Assembly (NCBI GenBank): GCA_013213785.1
Contig: JABSPZ010000006.1
Coordinates: 186,001-250,000 of the forward strand
Length of the DNA stretch: 64,000 nucleotides
Direction: 5' to 3'
Source: Henriciella sp.
Lineage (GTDB): Bacteria > Pseudomonadota > Alphaproteobacteria > Caulobacterales > Hyphomonadaceae
The notes under the pieces are model-generated. The model was given only the letters and a program-made list of their open reading frames with translations. It was not told the origin of the DNA and searched no databases. Below, piece after piece: positions 36,456 through 45,335 of this stretch (position 1 is its first letter; each line of letters starts with the position of its first letter). The position numbers and the translations under genes were made by a program.

Positions 36456-37702
36456 ACCTAAAACCATCTCCCTTCGCGCCGGAAAAGTTCCCAACACTGC
36501 CGGCGGTTGCAGGCGTGCGCGCGGCCACTGGCTCTCGCGGTTTCTATACGAGCCGTGGTTTGGAACGCGATGATGTCTTCTTGTTTCATTTCGATGCCGG
36601 CACTTCATGTGCTGGCGTATTCACCCGCTCAGCGACAGCGTCTGCTGATGTGCTCTGGTGCCGTGATGCTTTGGCTGCGGGAGACGGCAAAGCATCTGGC
36701 CTGGTCGTTAATTCCGGAAACTCAAATGCATTCACCGGCCCCAAAGGCGTCCTCAAAAATGACGCCACACTGGGTGCGATGGTCGACGCCTTGTCGACTG
36801 AAAAGAACCGATGTTTCCTTGGCGCCACCGGCGTGATCGGCGAGCCTTTGCCCGATCCAAATTATGTCGGCAGCATCATCCCCGACCTCGCAGAAAAGCT
36901 CTCCGATCCAGATTGGGAGGCTTGTGCAAAAGCGTTCATGACAACCGATACTTTCGCCAAGGGAGCAGGCTTTGTTCGCGACATAGACGGCGTCCAGACC
37001 GCTTTCTCTGGTATTGCGAAAGGGTCTGGCATGATCGCGCCAAACATGGGGACGATGTTGGCTTACGTGTTTACCGACGCAGCTATATCTCCCGAGCTTT
37101 TGGATCTCGCCCTGCGCGAGGCCTGCGGCCTGAGCTTTAACGCGATTACGGTCGACAGCGACACATCCACCTCGGACAGCCTGATGGTATTTGCAACGGG
37201 GGCGAATGGCGCAGCGCCCATTTCAGACCGCTCTGATCCTCGCTTTGAAGCTTTTAAGACCGCTCTCAATGAGATTTGCCTCGAGCTCGCTTTGCTGATC
37301 GTCAAAGATGGCGAAGGCGCCACAAAATTTGTGACCATCGATGTTGAAGGGGCCGTTTCTTCCGACTCCGCCAGGACCATAGCTGCGGACATCGCAAACA
37401 GCCCGCTCGTCAAAACCGCCCTCGCGGCAAATGATGCAAATTGGGGCCGAGTGGTCATGGCCGTGGGGAAATCTGGAGAACCGATTGACCAAAGTGAACT
37501 CTCAATCTGGTTTGATGACGTTCACGTGGCTGCTGAGGGCGCGCGCGCTGAAAACTATGATGAAGCGCTTGCAACTGCAGCTGTTACAAAACCCGAAATC
37601 AATATTCGGGTTCGCGTCGGCGGCGGCCCTGGATCGTCCCGCGTTTTCACCTGCGACCTAACCCATGCCTATGTCGACATTAACGGAGCTTATCGAACGT
37701 GA
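36452..37702 (+). CDS. argJ: Bifunctional ornithine acetyltransferase / N-acetylglutamate synthase
   Basis: Moves the acetyl group from acetylornithine to glutamate, closing the arginine cycle. 416 residues. The chain self-cleaves before a Thr; here the site reads KGSGMIAPNMG/TMLAY with Thr201 as nucleophile, so the residue before it is Gly instead of the more common Ala. GATGVIGEPLP (125-134) forms the oxyanion hole region and the C-terminal half holds VIVKDGEGATK-like LLIVKDGEGATKFV. The start overlaps the previous stop by 4 bp; mutT follows with a GTGA overlap. Confidence 0.96.
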   Translation: MNLKPSPFAPEKFPTLPAVAGVRAATGSRGFYTSRGLERDDVFLFHFDAGTSCAGVFTRSATASADVLWCRDALAAGDGKASGLVVNSGNSNAFTGPKGVLKNDATLGAMVDALSTEKNRCFLGATGVIGEPLPDPNYVGSIIPDLAEKLSDPDWEACAKAFMTTDTFAKGAGFVRDIDGVQTAFSGIAKGSGMIAPNMGTMLAYVFTDAAISPELLDLALREACGLSFNAITVDSDTSTSDSLMVFATGANGAAPISDRSDPRFEAFKTALNEICLELALLIVKDGEGATKFVTIDVEGAVSSDSARTIAADIANSPLVKTALAANDANWGRVVMAVGKSGEPIDQSELSIWFDDVHVAAEGARAENYDEALATAAVTKPEINIRVRVGGGPGSSRVFTCDLTHAYVDINGAYRT

Positions 37703-38103
37703 AGGTCGTTTATGTTGCTGCTGCCGCGCTCTTCAATGCTGATGGCGACGTTCTGCTCGCCCAGCGGCCAGAGGGGAAATCGATGGCTGGGCTATGGGAA
37801 TTTCCGGGCGGCAAAATCGAAGCTGGCGAAACTCCAGAGCAAGCATTGATCCGCGAGCTGAAGGAAGAATTGGCCATTACGGTTAGCGAAGATCACCTCG
37901 AACCGATCACATTTGCAAGCCACACTTACGAGAGTTTTCACCTTTTCATGCCACTGTATGGCGTGAAGAGATGGATGGGGACGCCGCGTCCGACGGAAGG
38001 ACAAACTTTAGCTTGGGTCGCACCGCATGACTTGCAGCGCTATCCAGCACCGGCAGCCGATATCCCGCTTTTCGACGTGTTGGCATCGAGAGCTAAGAGC
38101 TGA
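37699..38103 (+). CDS. mutT: 8-oxo-dGTP diphosphatase, Nudix family
   Basis: Removes the mutagenic nucleotide 8-oxo-dGTP from the pool. 134 residues, starting with GTG at 37699 that overlaps the argJ stop as GTGA. The Nudix box spans residues 38-60 (GKIEAGETPEQALIRELKEE) with the catalytic RE and EE pairs; the conserved glycine near its end is Ala59. FPGGK just before it and the later F-L-M-P-L-Y strand are MutT-like. Part of the PPIase-argJ-mutT unit. Confidence 0.92.
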   Translation: MKVVYVAAAALFNADGDVLLAQRPEGKSMAGLWEFPGGKIEAGETPEQALIRELKEELAITVSEDHLEPITFASHTYESFHLFMPLYGVKRWMGTPRPTEGQTLAWVAPHDLQRYPAPAADIPLFDVLASRAKS

Positions 38104-38108
38104 ATATA

Positions 38109-38297
38109 ATGAAAACAATGAGCAATGAAGCGCGCCGCTTTTTCAGCAATGAGTCAGGCGGAACAGCAGTCGAGTACGGCTTAATCATGGGGCTTATGAC
38201 GCTTGCGCTGATCGGTGCTCTCTCTGCGACCGGCGACGGTACCAGCGATAAGTGGAACGATGTCGCAACCGATGTCACCACGGCGGTAAACAACTAA
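38109..38297 (+). CDS. Flp/Fap type IVb pilin
   Basis: 62 residues with the class IVb prepilin pattern: a short basic leader (about 1-16) and the hydrophobic segment GTAVEYGLIMGLMTLALIGAL with the Glu/Tyr pair that marks Flp pilins. Cleavage after the Gly in ESGG and a Glu five residues later fit TadV-type peptidase processing. It begins 5 bp after mutT. No tad assembly genes are in the window, so the pilin gene stands apart from its apparatus. Confidence 0.88.
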   Translation: MKTMSNEARRFFSNESGGTAVEYGLIMGLMTLALIGALSATGDGTSDKWNDVATDVTTAVNN

Positions 38298-38377
38298 AAC
38301 TGATTAGGGTCTCGCGGCGTGCCGCCTTGACCCAAACGCTCAGCACGGCACCTTCGGTATAAAGCCGGAGGATCCCT

Positions 38378-39547
38378 ATGAGCGCGCCCAAACCATTCGA
38401 AATCAGCGTCCCTCAAGCAAAACTGGACGCCATTAGAGACCGCGTCGCGGCTTTTCAATGGTTCCCTGAACCCGCAGGCTTACCAGACTGGCAGTTCGGC
38501 ATGTCGACCCCGGTCTTAAAAGATATTCAGTCCTATTGGATGGAGACTTATGACTGGCGCGCCGAAGAGGCCAAACTCAACGAACACCCTCAATTCATTG
38601 CAGAGATTGATGGCTTGCCGATCCACTTCCTGCACGTCGGTGGCGAAGCCGAAGGAAAGCGTCCGCTGCTTCTGACACATGGTTGGCCGGGCTCGGTCTA
38701 TGAGTTTTACGACTCGATTGGACCCCTCGCCTTCCCGAGCCAACATGGCGGCCGCGCCGAAGATGCCTTCGACCTGATCATTCCATCCCTGCCAGGTTAT
38801 GGCTTCTCCGGAAAACCGAAAGCGCCGCTGGGTCAACGCGCGACGGCGAAGCTCTGGAACACGCTGATGCAAGACGTGCTCGGCTATGACACCTATCTAG
38901 CGCAAGGCGGCGATTGGGGCGGCATGGTCACCTCCTGGCTCGGCCTGGATCATGGCACCGTTGATGGCAAAGGCGGCTGTACGGCGATCCATCTCAACAT
39001 GATCAGCCTGCGCCCAAATCCAACTGTGCCGCAATCGGACGAAGAGGCCGATTGGATAAAACGCGCCCAGGCCGCCATGCAGCTCGAAGGCAGCTATCTC
39101 ATGCAGCAGGCCACCAAGCCACAAACCCTGGCCATGGCCCTCATGGACAGCCCGATGGGTACCGCCGCTTGGGTCTTGGAAAAGTTCAATACGTGGTCAG
39201 ACCTGAAAGGTGGTGACCTGTTCGACATCTATACGCGCGATCAGTTGCTTACGAATTTGATGATTTATCTGGTCAATGACGCGATCGCCACATCCGTTTG
39301 GTATTATGCCGCCTTCTTTGGCGAAGGCGGCGCGACCCTCCCCGAAGGTACACGCTGCGAGACGCCGACCGGCTTCGCGAACTTCCCGGGCGAAACGGTC
39401 TACTTCCCGCCGCCGCGGTCCTGGTGCGAACGCGCTTACAACATCACGCATTGGTCAGAGATGTCGCATGGCGGTCACTTCGCCGCGATGGAAGCGCCAG
39501 ACCTGTTCGTTGACGAAGTGCGCGCCTGGGCGAACAGTCTCGCTTAA
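38378..39547 (+). CDS. Epoxide hydrolase family protein with EHN domain
   Basis: 389 residues. An N-terminal epoxide-hydrolase domain (about 5-115, FEISVPQAKLDAIRDRVAAF and DWRAEEAKLN) leads into an alpha/beta-hydrolase core with the oxyanion motif HGWPGS (101-106), nucleophile Asp179 in QGGDWGGM, and the late His in SHGGHFAAMEAP. This is the microsomal-type family that opens epoxides to diols. Start behind GGAGGAT. The last 4 bp overlap the convergent acylase gene. Confidence 0.92.
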   Translation: MSAPKPFEISVPQAKLDAIRDRVAAFQWFPEPAGLPDWQFGMSTPVLKDIQSYWMETYDWRAEEAKLNEHPQFIAEIDGLPIHFLHVGGEAEGKRPLLLTHGWPGSVYEFYDSIGPLAFPSQHGGRAEDAFDLIIPSLPGYGFSGKPKAPLGQRATAKLWNTLMQDVLGYDTYLAQGGDWGGMVTSWLGLDHGTVDGKGGCTAIHLNMISLRPNPTVPQSDEEADWIKRAQAAMQLEGSYLMQQATKPQTLAMALMDSPMGTAAWVLEKFNTWSDLKGGDLFDIYTRDQLLTNLMIYLVNDAIATSVWYYAAFFGEGGATLPEGTRCETPTGFANFPGETVYFPPPRSWCERAYNITHWSEMSHGGHFAAMEAPDLFVDEVRAWANSLA

Positions 39548-41700
39548 CGCCCAGGCCGATAGGTCCGCTGCGCATTCGCTTCCACGTCCTCACGTGTCAG
39601 CAATGCTGGGCGCCATTCTTCAGCGGCAAAGATCGGAGCTTGGTCCGCATAGTGCGGAGACGTTTCATCCAGCGTCGCGGCACCGTACTGATGGATGACA
39701 TCTGCGGTCTGGTTCCCGTCAGCATCCCATTCGACAATGGCGATCCAAGTATCGCCGGCGTTCGCTTTTAGTATCCCATCCTCGCCGATCTCAGATGGGT
39801 AGATCGCACGAAGCACATCCGGCCCGCCGCTCACCGGCAGGCTGACTTCGCCCCGCACGAGGCGGTTCACATCGCCCCATTCCGGGTCGATCTTCCCATG
39901 ATGCGTTTTGAGATACTCAACCGCTTGGCGGAAGGCATCAGATGGGGTCGGCGCAGGAATGCCAGTCAGCATTTCTGTGACCGCATGAATGGTCGTCAGC
40001 ACACCGAGCGCAGCGTGGCGATCTGTCATGTCTGTTCCATACGACCATTCGGCGAGGTGCTCTGCCGCTGCTTGAAGCGAAGCATCCGCACTCCAGTCTT
40101 CTGCAAGGACCGCTTTCACAGTTTTGTCTGCGGTGGAGTTTTGGGCATAGGCGTTGTCGAATTTGATCTCGAGCAAACTTTCCCGTGTGATCGGCGTGGT
40201 GCCATCCGTGAGTTCCATAATCCGCAAAGATCGATTTGTTTGATCGGTTTGCAGCCCCATTGAGCGCGGGAACATTTGAGGGGTTAGATTGTCCGGTCCA
40301 TCTGTTGCGCTAAAGGGCTCATTGTTCGCATCAAAGATCAGTCCAGACTCAGGATTGCGAAGGATTGGCACGCGGCCATAAGGCAAATAGCCATCCCAGA
40401 TCACGTCGGACCGATCGCCCGGCATATCTTTCGTCCAGTCCCAACCCGCAGCACGGTTCGGATACTGACCATTGTGAATAAGGGCGACGACACCGTCCTT
40501 GTCCGCATAAACATAATTCAGGGCCGGCACAGCATGGATCGCCATAGCGGCATAGAACTCATCCCAATTGCGGGCTTTGGCTGTGCGCATGCGTTGTTCG
40601 GTTTGGCGCATCGCACCCATGCCCGCATAGCGGATCGCATAGGTGCCCGTCTCTGTACGGATCGCAGGGCCATGTTCCGACGTCAGAACCTCACGCTTAG
40701 CCGGAAAGGCGAACGGGCCCCAGAGCTTGATCGCAAGCTCTGCCGTCTCAACCTCAAAGTCGCGCCACTCGCCATCCAGCTTGTATTGGTTTGGATCATC
40801 CGGGTTCAATGTTAGGACATAGACATCCGCCAAGTCTGGTTTGCTCACCGTATTTGCCCAACCGAGATAGCGGTTGAACCCATGCAGGATGCTTGGCGAG
40901 CCAGGGAAAACACCGCCATGGATATCGAGACCCTCTTCCGAAACCATATGCGCTTCCCACCAAGATACCGGCCCGGTCATTGGCTGGTGCGAATTGATAA
41001 TCAGCCGCGTGGTCTCGTCATCAGATCTTTCTGGCGCCACCGCAAACGCATTAGAACCGCGTGGCGGCGCGGTCTTCGGTCCGACGATCCAAGACCGCCT
41101 TCCAGAGGCCGGATCTAATGAAATGCTGGCGACCCGCTCATCATTATAGACATCGAGCAGGGTCTCGTCGAACCCGTAAAAGAAAGGTGTCCGGAATAGA
41201 GAGCCCGCAAAGATGTCTTCGGGTTTGAACGGGACTAAGCCTTGCCAGGTCTGATCTAGGTTTTGTGACGCATAGAGATTGAGACCGTCTGCATAGGCCT
41301 GCGCGTAGGCTTTCACGTCTTCTGGGACATCGCTTTCAAAGCGTTCTTCAATCGTGTCCCAGACATTGAGGAGCTCGACCAAATAATCTGTTCGGGCGGC
41401 GTCGACACCGCGGTACCGTCCAAGAACGCCCCGCGTTGCAGCGACGCTCTCTTGGATCGTTTCGAAATCATCCTCGGCATGTGCATAGGCAAGGCCGAAT
41501 GCAGCATCATTGTCGGTCGTCCCATAGATGTGCGGCACACCCCAATTGTCGCGAATAATCTCGACATCATAATTTGCGGCGGCCGCTGACAGCTCTTCGA
41601 CACTCGGATTTTTTGGGAGTGGATTCCAGGTATAAATGCCCGCCGCCAAGACGAGCACTCCGATGAGGGCCGCCGCCCCCATGACGATTTTTTTGATCAT
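39544..41700 (-). CDS. Penicillin acylase family N-terminal nucleophile amidase
   Basis: 718 residues, precursor of a two-chain enzyme. An N-terminal membrane signal (7-23) exports it; the alpha chain (about 35-205) is followed by a linker and the autocatalytic cut before Ser216 in PRGSNAFAVAP, leaving Ser as N-terminal nucleophile. RLIINSHQPM and FPGSPSILHGFNR are family motifs. Members hydrolyse penicillins, or N-acyl homoserine lactones (PvdQ/AhlM), so quenching of quorum signals is possible but not shown. Converges on the epoxide hydrolase gene and is in line with a VOC-domain gene. Confidence 0.92.
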   Translation of the reverse strand: MIKKIVMGAAALIGVLVLAAGIYTWNPLPKNPSVEELSAAAANYDVEIIRDNWGVPHIYGTTDNDAAFGLAYAHAEDDFETIQESVAATRGVLGRYRGVDAARTDYLVELLNVWDTIEERFESDVPEDVKAYAQAYADGLNLYASQNLDQTWQGLVPFKPEDIFAGSLFRTPFFYGFDETLLDVYNDERVASISLDPASGRRSWIVGPKTAPPRGSNAFAVAPERSDDETTRLIINSHQPMTGPVSWWEAHMVSEEGLDIHGGVFPGSPSILHGFNRYLGWANTVSKPDLADVYVLTLNPDDPNQYKLDGEWRDFEVETAELAIKLWGPFAFPAKREVLTSEHGPAIRTETGTYAIRYAGMGAMRQTEQRMRTAKARNWDEFYAAMAIHAVPALNYVYADKDGVVALIHNGQYPNRAAGWDWTKDMPGDRSDVIWDGYLPYGRVPILRNPESGLIFDANNEPFSATDGPDNLTPQMFPRSMGLQTDQTNRSLRIMELTDGTTPITRESLLEIKFDNAYAQNSTADKTVKAVLAEDWSADASLQAAAEHLAEWSYGTDMTDRHAALGVLTTIHAVTEMLTGIPAPTPSDAFRQAVEYLKTHHGKIDPEWGDVNRLVRGEVSLPVSGGPDVLRAIYPSEIGEDGILKANAGDTWIAIVEWDADGNQTADVIHQYGAATLDETSPHYADQAPIFAAEEWRPALLTREDVEANAQRTYRPGR

Positions 41701-41705
41701 TCGAT

Positions 41706-42389
41706 TTAAGCTTTCACGGGAGTTTCAGCGTAGGATGCGGTTTGCCAAATTACTTCGTCTGGAACTTGCAGCATCTGCATATACATCTCTTTCGGATAGG
41801 CCTGATGGGGCTTATCCGGATCGTAAGGTGGTTGTTTCACGCTACCCCCTTCACCGTCATACTCGTCCGGGTTCATATACTGCTCGGCTTCGTCGGCGCT
41901 GATCCCGACTTTCTCCAAAACCGCTGGATCGACCCAAGACTTTTGATCGATCTCAACGTCTGACGTCGCGACCTCTAGGACAAGATTCTCAGGACCACCG
42001 AAATAGATCGACTGGCACATGCCATGATTGATCGGGCCAATAACGTTCACGCCTTTCGTTCGAATACGGTCGCGGATGGCGAGCAGTTGATCCGGTGTGT
42101 CCACTTTGAACGCCAAGTGCTGCATCGTCCCAGCCGCGCTCGGACCTGCGCCCGTACCGGAATGTGTAACGCCCATTTGCACCGGGATATCTTTCACCGC
42201 TGGCAACTGAACAACCGAGAAGTAGCAATGATCATCCAAGTGCAGGAAGGCATGGATCCCGCCCGGCACACCATGCATGTCGAACATCGCGGAAAGTTTA
42301 CATCCCAGAACATCGGAAAAGAACTCGATATGACTCTTTATGTCCGCCGACATAATGGCGAGGTGATGAATCCCTGTGGCTTTGACCAT
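41706..42389 (-). CDS. VOC (glyoxalase/dioxygenase superfamily) protein
   Basis: 227 residues with a paired beta-alpha-beta3 layout: GIHHLAIMSADIKSHIEFF at the start, GCKLSAMFDMHGVPGGIHAFLHL, then MQHLAFKVDTPDQLLAIRDRI and FGGPENLVLEVA. His7/His8 and the Glu near the end could bind a metal as in glyoxalase or extradiol dioxygenase. The substrate is unknown. It lies 5 bp upstream of the acylase gene in the same direction and 80 bp from the divergent alpha/beta hydrolase. Confidence 0.85.
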   Translation of the reverse strand: MVKATGIHHLAIMSADIKSHIEFFSDVLGCKLSAMFDMHGVPGGIHAFLHLDDHCYFSVVQLPAVKDIPVQMGVTHSGTGAGPSAAGTMQHLAFKVDTPDQLLAIRDRIRTKGVNVIGPINHGMCQSIYFGGPENLVLEVATSDVEIDQKSWVDPAVLEKVGISADEAEQYMNPDEYDGEGGSVKQPPYDPDKPHQAYPKEMYMQMLQVPDEVIWQTASYAETPVKA

Positions 42390-42469
42390 GGCGCCTACTC
42401 CCTTGTCTTTGCGTCATACTGGACTCGCGAGCTGAAAGCGCCAAGTCTTCACCCAGCGGGAGGTGAACC

Positions 42470-43630
42470 ATGGCCGAATTGATCCGAGAACCCTACCTGG
42501 TGCTGCACCAAGAAACGTCCGGCCTTAAAGACGTCTATGGCGGCGCTGGCGAAACCGTTGTGGTCGAGTGTATGAAAATCGCACTCAAGGACACGACGGC
42601 GAAGTCCGTAATTGTCTTCTCACACCCGATCGGCTCTGGCGCTTTCCTGCCCCTCGTTTCTGCGCTCGCTTATGCGGGGCATCATGTGATCTATTGCAAC
42701 CCTCGCTATCGCGGGAATGACACCGCCCTGATCATGGAAAAATGCGTCGCGGATTTAGGCGCCTGTTTGAAGCACGCGCGCGAAAAACTCGGCTATGAGC
42801 AGATCGTTCTAGGCGGCTGGTCCGGCGGGGGATCTCTGTCTTTGTTCTATCAAGACCAGACGGAGAACCCGTCCATTACGCATACACCAGCCGGGGACGC
42901 TTACGATCTAACCGCATTGGGGTTTCCACCGGTTCAAGGCATCATGTTGCTGGCCGCCCATATTAGCCGGGCGATGACACTCACAGAGTGGATAGATCCA
43001 TCGATTACGAATGAGACCACCCCTTTTGCCCGAAATCCCGAGCTGAACATCTACGATCCAGAGAACCCAAACCAACCCGCTTATACGGCTGACTATGAAG
43101 CACGGTACCGGGCCGAACAGATCGCTCGAAACCGCAGGATCACAGATTGGGTCAAACAGACCCTGGAAGACCTTCGCAAAGCCGGCGACGTAAACGCCGA
43201 GCGAGCCTTCACCGTGCACGGGACAATGGCGGATTTGCGCTGGACCGACCCGACGCAGGACCCTTCAGATCGCCGCCCCCATGCCTGCTATCTGGGCGAG
43301 CCGAAAGTCGCGAATGATGGCCCGGTCGGATTAGCGCGCTTCTCAACGCTGCGATCCTGGCTCAGCCAATGGAGCTATGACACGACCAACGCCACAGGCC
43401 TCGGCAATGCGGCGCGGATTAGCTGCCCGGTTCTCGTCATCAACAACACCGCCGACCTCGCCTGCACACCGAGCCACGCACAACGCCTGTTCGATGCTGT
43501 CGGCCACGACGATAAAGAACTTCACGACGTCAAAGATGCGGATCACTACTATATTGAGCGCCCAGATCTGCTCCCAGAAGCGGTTCGGATTTGTACCGAT
43601 TGGATGCAAAGAAAGGGCTTCGTGGGCTGA
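42470..43630 (+). CDS. Alpha/beta hydrolase fold protein
   Basis: 386 residues. Nucleophile elbow GGWSGGGSLSLFYQD with Ser118, a late VLVINNTADLACTPSHAQ (acid loop) and KDADHYYIERPD with the catalytic His near the C-terminus. A long insertion between residues about 155-275 forms a lid, with a substrate-enclosing helix cluster; ester or lactone hydrolysis is plausible but not shown. The start ATG is behind GGGAGGT. It diverges from the VOC gene. Neighbouring epoxide hydrolase, acylase and a distant BVMO suggest breakdown of an unusual cyclic or aliphatic compound. Confidence 0.85.
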   Translation: MAELIREPYLVLHQETSGLKDVYGGAGETVVVECMKIALKDTTAKSVIVFSHPIGSGAFLPLVSALAYAGHHVIYCNPRYRGNDTALIMEKCVADLGACLKHAREKLGYEQIVLGGWSGGGSLSLFYQDQTENPSITHTPAGDAYDLTALGFPPVQGIMLLAAHISRAMTLTEWIDPSITNETTPFARNPELNIYDPENPNQPAYTADYEARYRAEQIARNRRITDWVKQTLEDLRKAGDVNAERAFTVHGTMADLRWTDPTQDPSDRRPHACYLGEPKVANDGPVGLARFSTLRSWLSQWSYDTTNATGLGNAARISCPVLVINNTADLACTPSHAQRLFDAVGHDDKELHDVKDADHYYIERPDLLPEAVRICTDWMQRKGFVG

Positions 43631-43672
43631 TTTTCAGTTGGCGATTGCCAGTGCCTCAACTTACCTGACCGA

Positions 43673-44428
43673 ATGAACGAAGTTGCGACCCTCGCCAAAC
43701 ATATCGATGCCGCCGACAGAGTGGTAGTTTTCACCGGTGCCGGGATTTCAACTGAGAGCGGGATCCCTGATTTCAGGTCTCCCGGCGGCGTCTGGTCCAA
43801 GATACAGCCCATCTATTTCCAGGACTTCGTTGCTGATCGCGAGGCTCGCCGCGAAGGCTGGCGCCGCGTGTTTGAACGCACAGCAGGATGGGTCGGCGCA
43901 GCGCCAAATGCCGGGCATCACGCAATCGCCAAACTCGTCGATATGGGCAAAGTGACCAGCGTGATCACACAAAATGTCGACAATCTGCACCAGGATGGCG
44001 GCGTCCCAGATGAGAAAGTTATCGAGGTCCACGGCAACGCGTCTTACGCAAAGTGTCTCAATTGTGGGAAACGCCATGACTATGAAACCCTGCGTCCGCG
44101 CTGGGAGGCAGATGAAGACATTACCTGCGATTTTTGCGGCGGCTTGGTAAAGTCTGCGACGATCTCTTTTGGGCAAGCCATGCCCGAAGACAAAATGATG
44201 TTCGCAGAAAGCGAGGCCGTCTCGTGCGATCTCATGATCGCGATTGGCTCGTCTCTGGTGGTGTATCCAGCCGCCAATATTCCACTCATCGCGAAACAGA
44301 ACGGCGCCAAATACATCATCATTAATCGCGAAGAGACCGAGCATGATGTCTATGCAGACTTGGTTATCCACACTGAGATTGGTCCGCTTCTGCGCGAGAC
44401 CATGACCGAGCTGGGATCGCCCTTGTAA
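43673..44428 (+). CDS. cobB: NAD-dependent protein deacylase, sirtuin family
   Basis: 251 residues with all sirtuin motifs: TGAGISTESGIPDFR (21-35), VITQNVDNLHQDGG (97-110), catalytic His120 in VIEVHGNASY, zinc cysteines 128, 131, 152, 155, and SLVVYPAANIPL. It removes acetyl and possibly longer acyl groups from lysines using NAD. The zinc loop and short N-terminus look CobB-like. The stop overlaps the next ATG as TAATG, so the following small gene is likely translated with it. Confidence 0.93.
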   Translation: MNEVATLAKHIDAADRVVVFTGAGISTESGIPDFRSPGGVWSKIQPIYFQDFVADREARREGWRRVFERTAGWVGAAPNAGHHAIAKLVDMGKVTSVITQNVDNLHQDGGVPDEKVIEVHGNASYAKCLNCGKRHDYETLRPRWEADEDITCDFCGGLVKSATISFGQAMPEDKMMFAESEAVSCDLMIAIGSSLVVYPAANIPLIAKQNGAKYIIINREETEHDVYADLVIHTEIGPLLRETMTELGSPL

Positions 44429-44712
44429 TGATAGAAGCCTGGCGCAAAGCACTTCGGTTTGCCGCCCTACCCGGCGCCGCGCGTGTACAATTCCACCGAC
44501 GAACCTCTGTCGAGGATGGAACCCCAACTGTTCACTATTCGCTTCGGTCTGAGACCCAGGCTGGAGAGGTGATCGGAGATGATCGCGACTATGACCTTCA
44601 CAAAGCCGTTATGACCCCACTCGAGAAACTGGCGGAACACTATGATCACGAAGAGTTGAGCATTGAACTGGACCTCGAGACCGGCAAACTTGATGCCCCC
44701 GAAAAGGGTTAA
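44428..44712 (+). CDS. Small protein of unknown function, coupled to the sirtuin gene
   Basis: 94 residues. No family is recognised. The N-terminal 20 residues are basic and mixed, the rest is rich in Glu, Asp and His (YDLHKAVMTPLEKL, EHYDHEELSIELDLETGKL) and should be soluble. Start is the ATG in TAATG after the sirtuin stop, so co-expression is near certain if the gene is real. A substrate or partner role for the deacylase is possible but not shown. Confidence 0.5.
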   Translation: MIEAWRKALRFAALPGAARVQFHRRTSVEDGTPTVHYSLRSETQAGEVIGDDRDYDLHKAVMTPLEKLAEHYDHEELSIELDLETGKLDAPEKG

Positions 44713-44849
44713 TAATCGTAACAATTTCAACCATCTGCTGACAGCGCGATCAGCCCCCTTCCCCATCTGAAACTTTTGTGCTTTTTGCACGCTTCTTGCA
44801 CTGCACAATATCTCTTTACCCAGGGGTAGGCAGTACCCATATATGCATA

Positions 44850-44864
44850 GCAGGCGAGGCCTGC
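44850..44864 (+). repeat. Small hairpin in the panD leader
   Basis: GCAGGC at 44850-44855 pairs with GCCTGC at 44859-44864 with the loop GAG. It lies 30 bp before the panD start and is the most stable-looking structure in the 182 bp spacer; it may be part of a leader element. Confidence 0.3.
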
Positions 44865-44894
44865 CACGTAGATTTTCGATAGGGAGGGCGAGCT

Positions 44895-45260
44895 TTGCTG
44901 GTCAACATGTTGAAGGGTAAATTGCACGCGGCGACAGTGACGCAGTGCGACGTTTATTACGAAGGATCGGTCTCTATCGACCAGGACCTTCTCGACGCCG
45001 CCGGTATTCTGCCACATGAGCGCGTGGATATCTGGAACATCACAAACGGCGAACGTATCTCCACCTATGCCATCGAAGCCCCTCGCGGGTCTCGCACGAT
45101 CGGCGTGAATGGCGGCGCAGCTCGCAAATTCGCGCTGGGCGACCGTGTGGTGATTGCCGCCTTCGTGCAGATGGAAGCTGAACTGGCACGCCAGCACAAG
45201 CCGCAAGTCGCCCTGATGGATGAGCACAATGAGATCAAAACGCCGAGCGCTGCTTATTAA
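44895..45260 (+). CDS. panD: Aspartate 1-decarboxylase (pyruvoyl enzyme)
   Basis: Makes beta-alanine from aspartate for pantothenate and CoA. 121 residues with a TTG start: the site GGGAGGG is 6-7 bases before it, and using TTG puts the self-cleavage Gly24-Ser25 (YEGSVSID) at exactly the same number as in the E. coli enzyme. Starting at ATG 44907 would leave the binding site 18 bp away. [19 protein letters not shown] and [10 protein letters not shown] are family motifs. A strong terminator follows. panC and panB are not in the window. Confidence 0.95.
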   Translation: MLVNMLKGKLHAATVTQCDVYYEGSVSIDQDLLDAAGILPHERVDIWNITNGERISTYAIEAPRGSRTIGVNGGAARKFALGDRVVIAAFVQMEAELARQHKPQVALMDEHNEIKTPSAAY

Positions 45261-45308
45261 GCCACTCCGTAAAGCGCCGGCATTTTGAGCGTAGAATCGT
45301 AGCGTTAG

Positions 45309-45334
45309 AAAGCCCGCCTTTTTGGCGGGTTTTC
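45309..45334. terminator. Bidirectional terminator between panD and the SIMPL gene
   Basis: CCCGCC at 45313-45318 pairs with GGCGGG at 45324-45329 around TTTTT, with A's before and TTTTCTTT after. It ends panD and, from the other side, the convergent lipoprotein gene. Confidence 0.8.
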
Positions 45335-45335
45335 T

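Noticed and set aside
39544-41700. A beta-lactam resistance gene
   Set aside because: Penicillin acylase family membership does not show action on penicillins; many members cleave other amides, and no resistance context is present.
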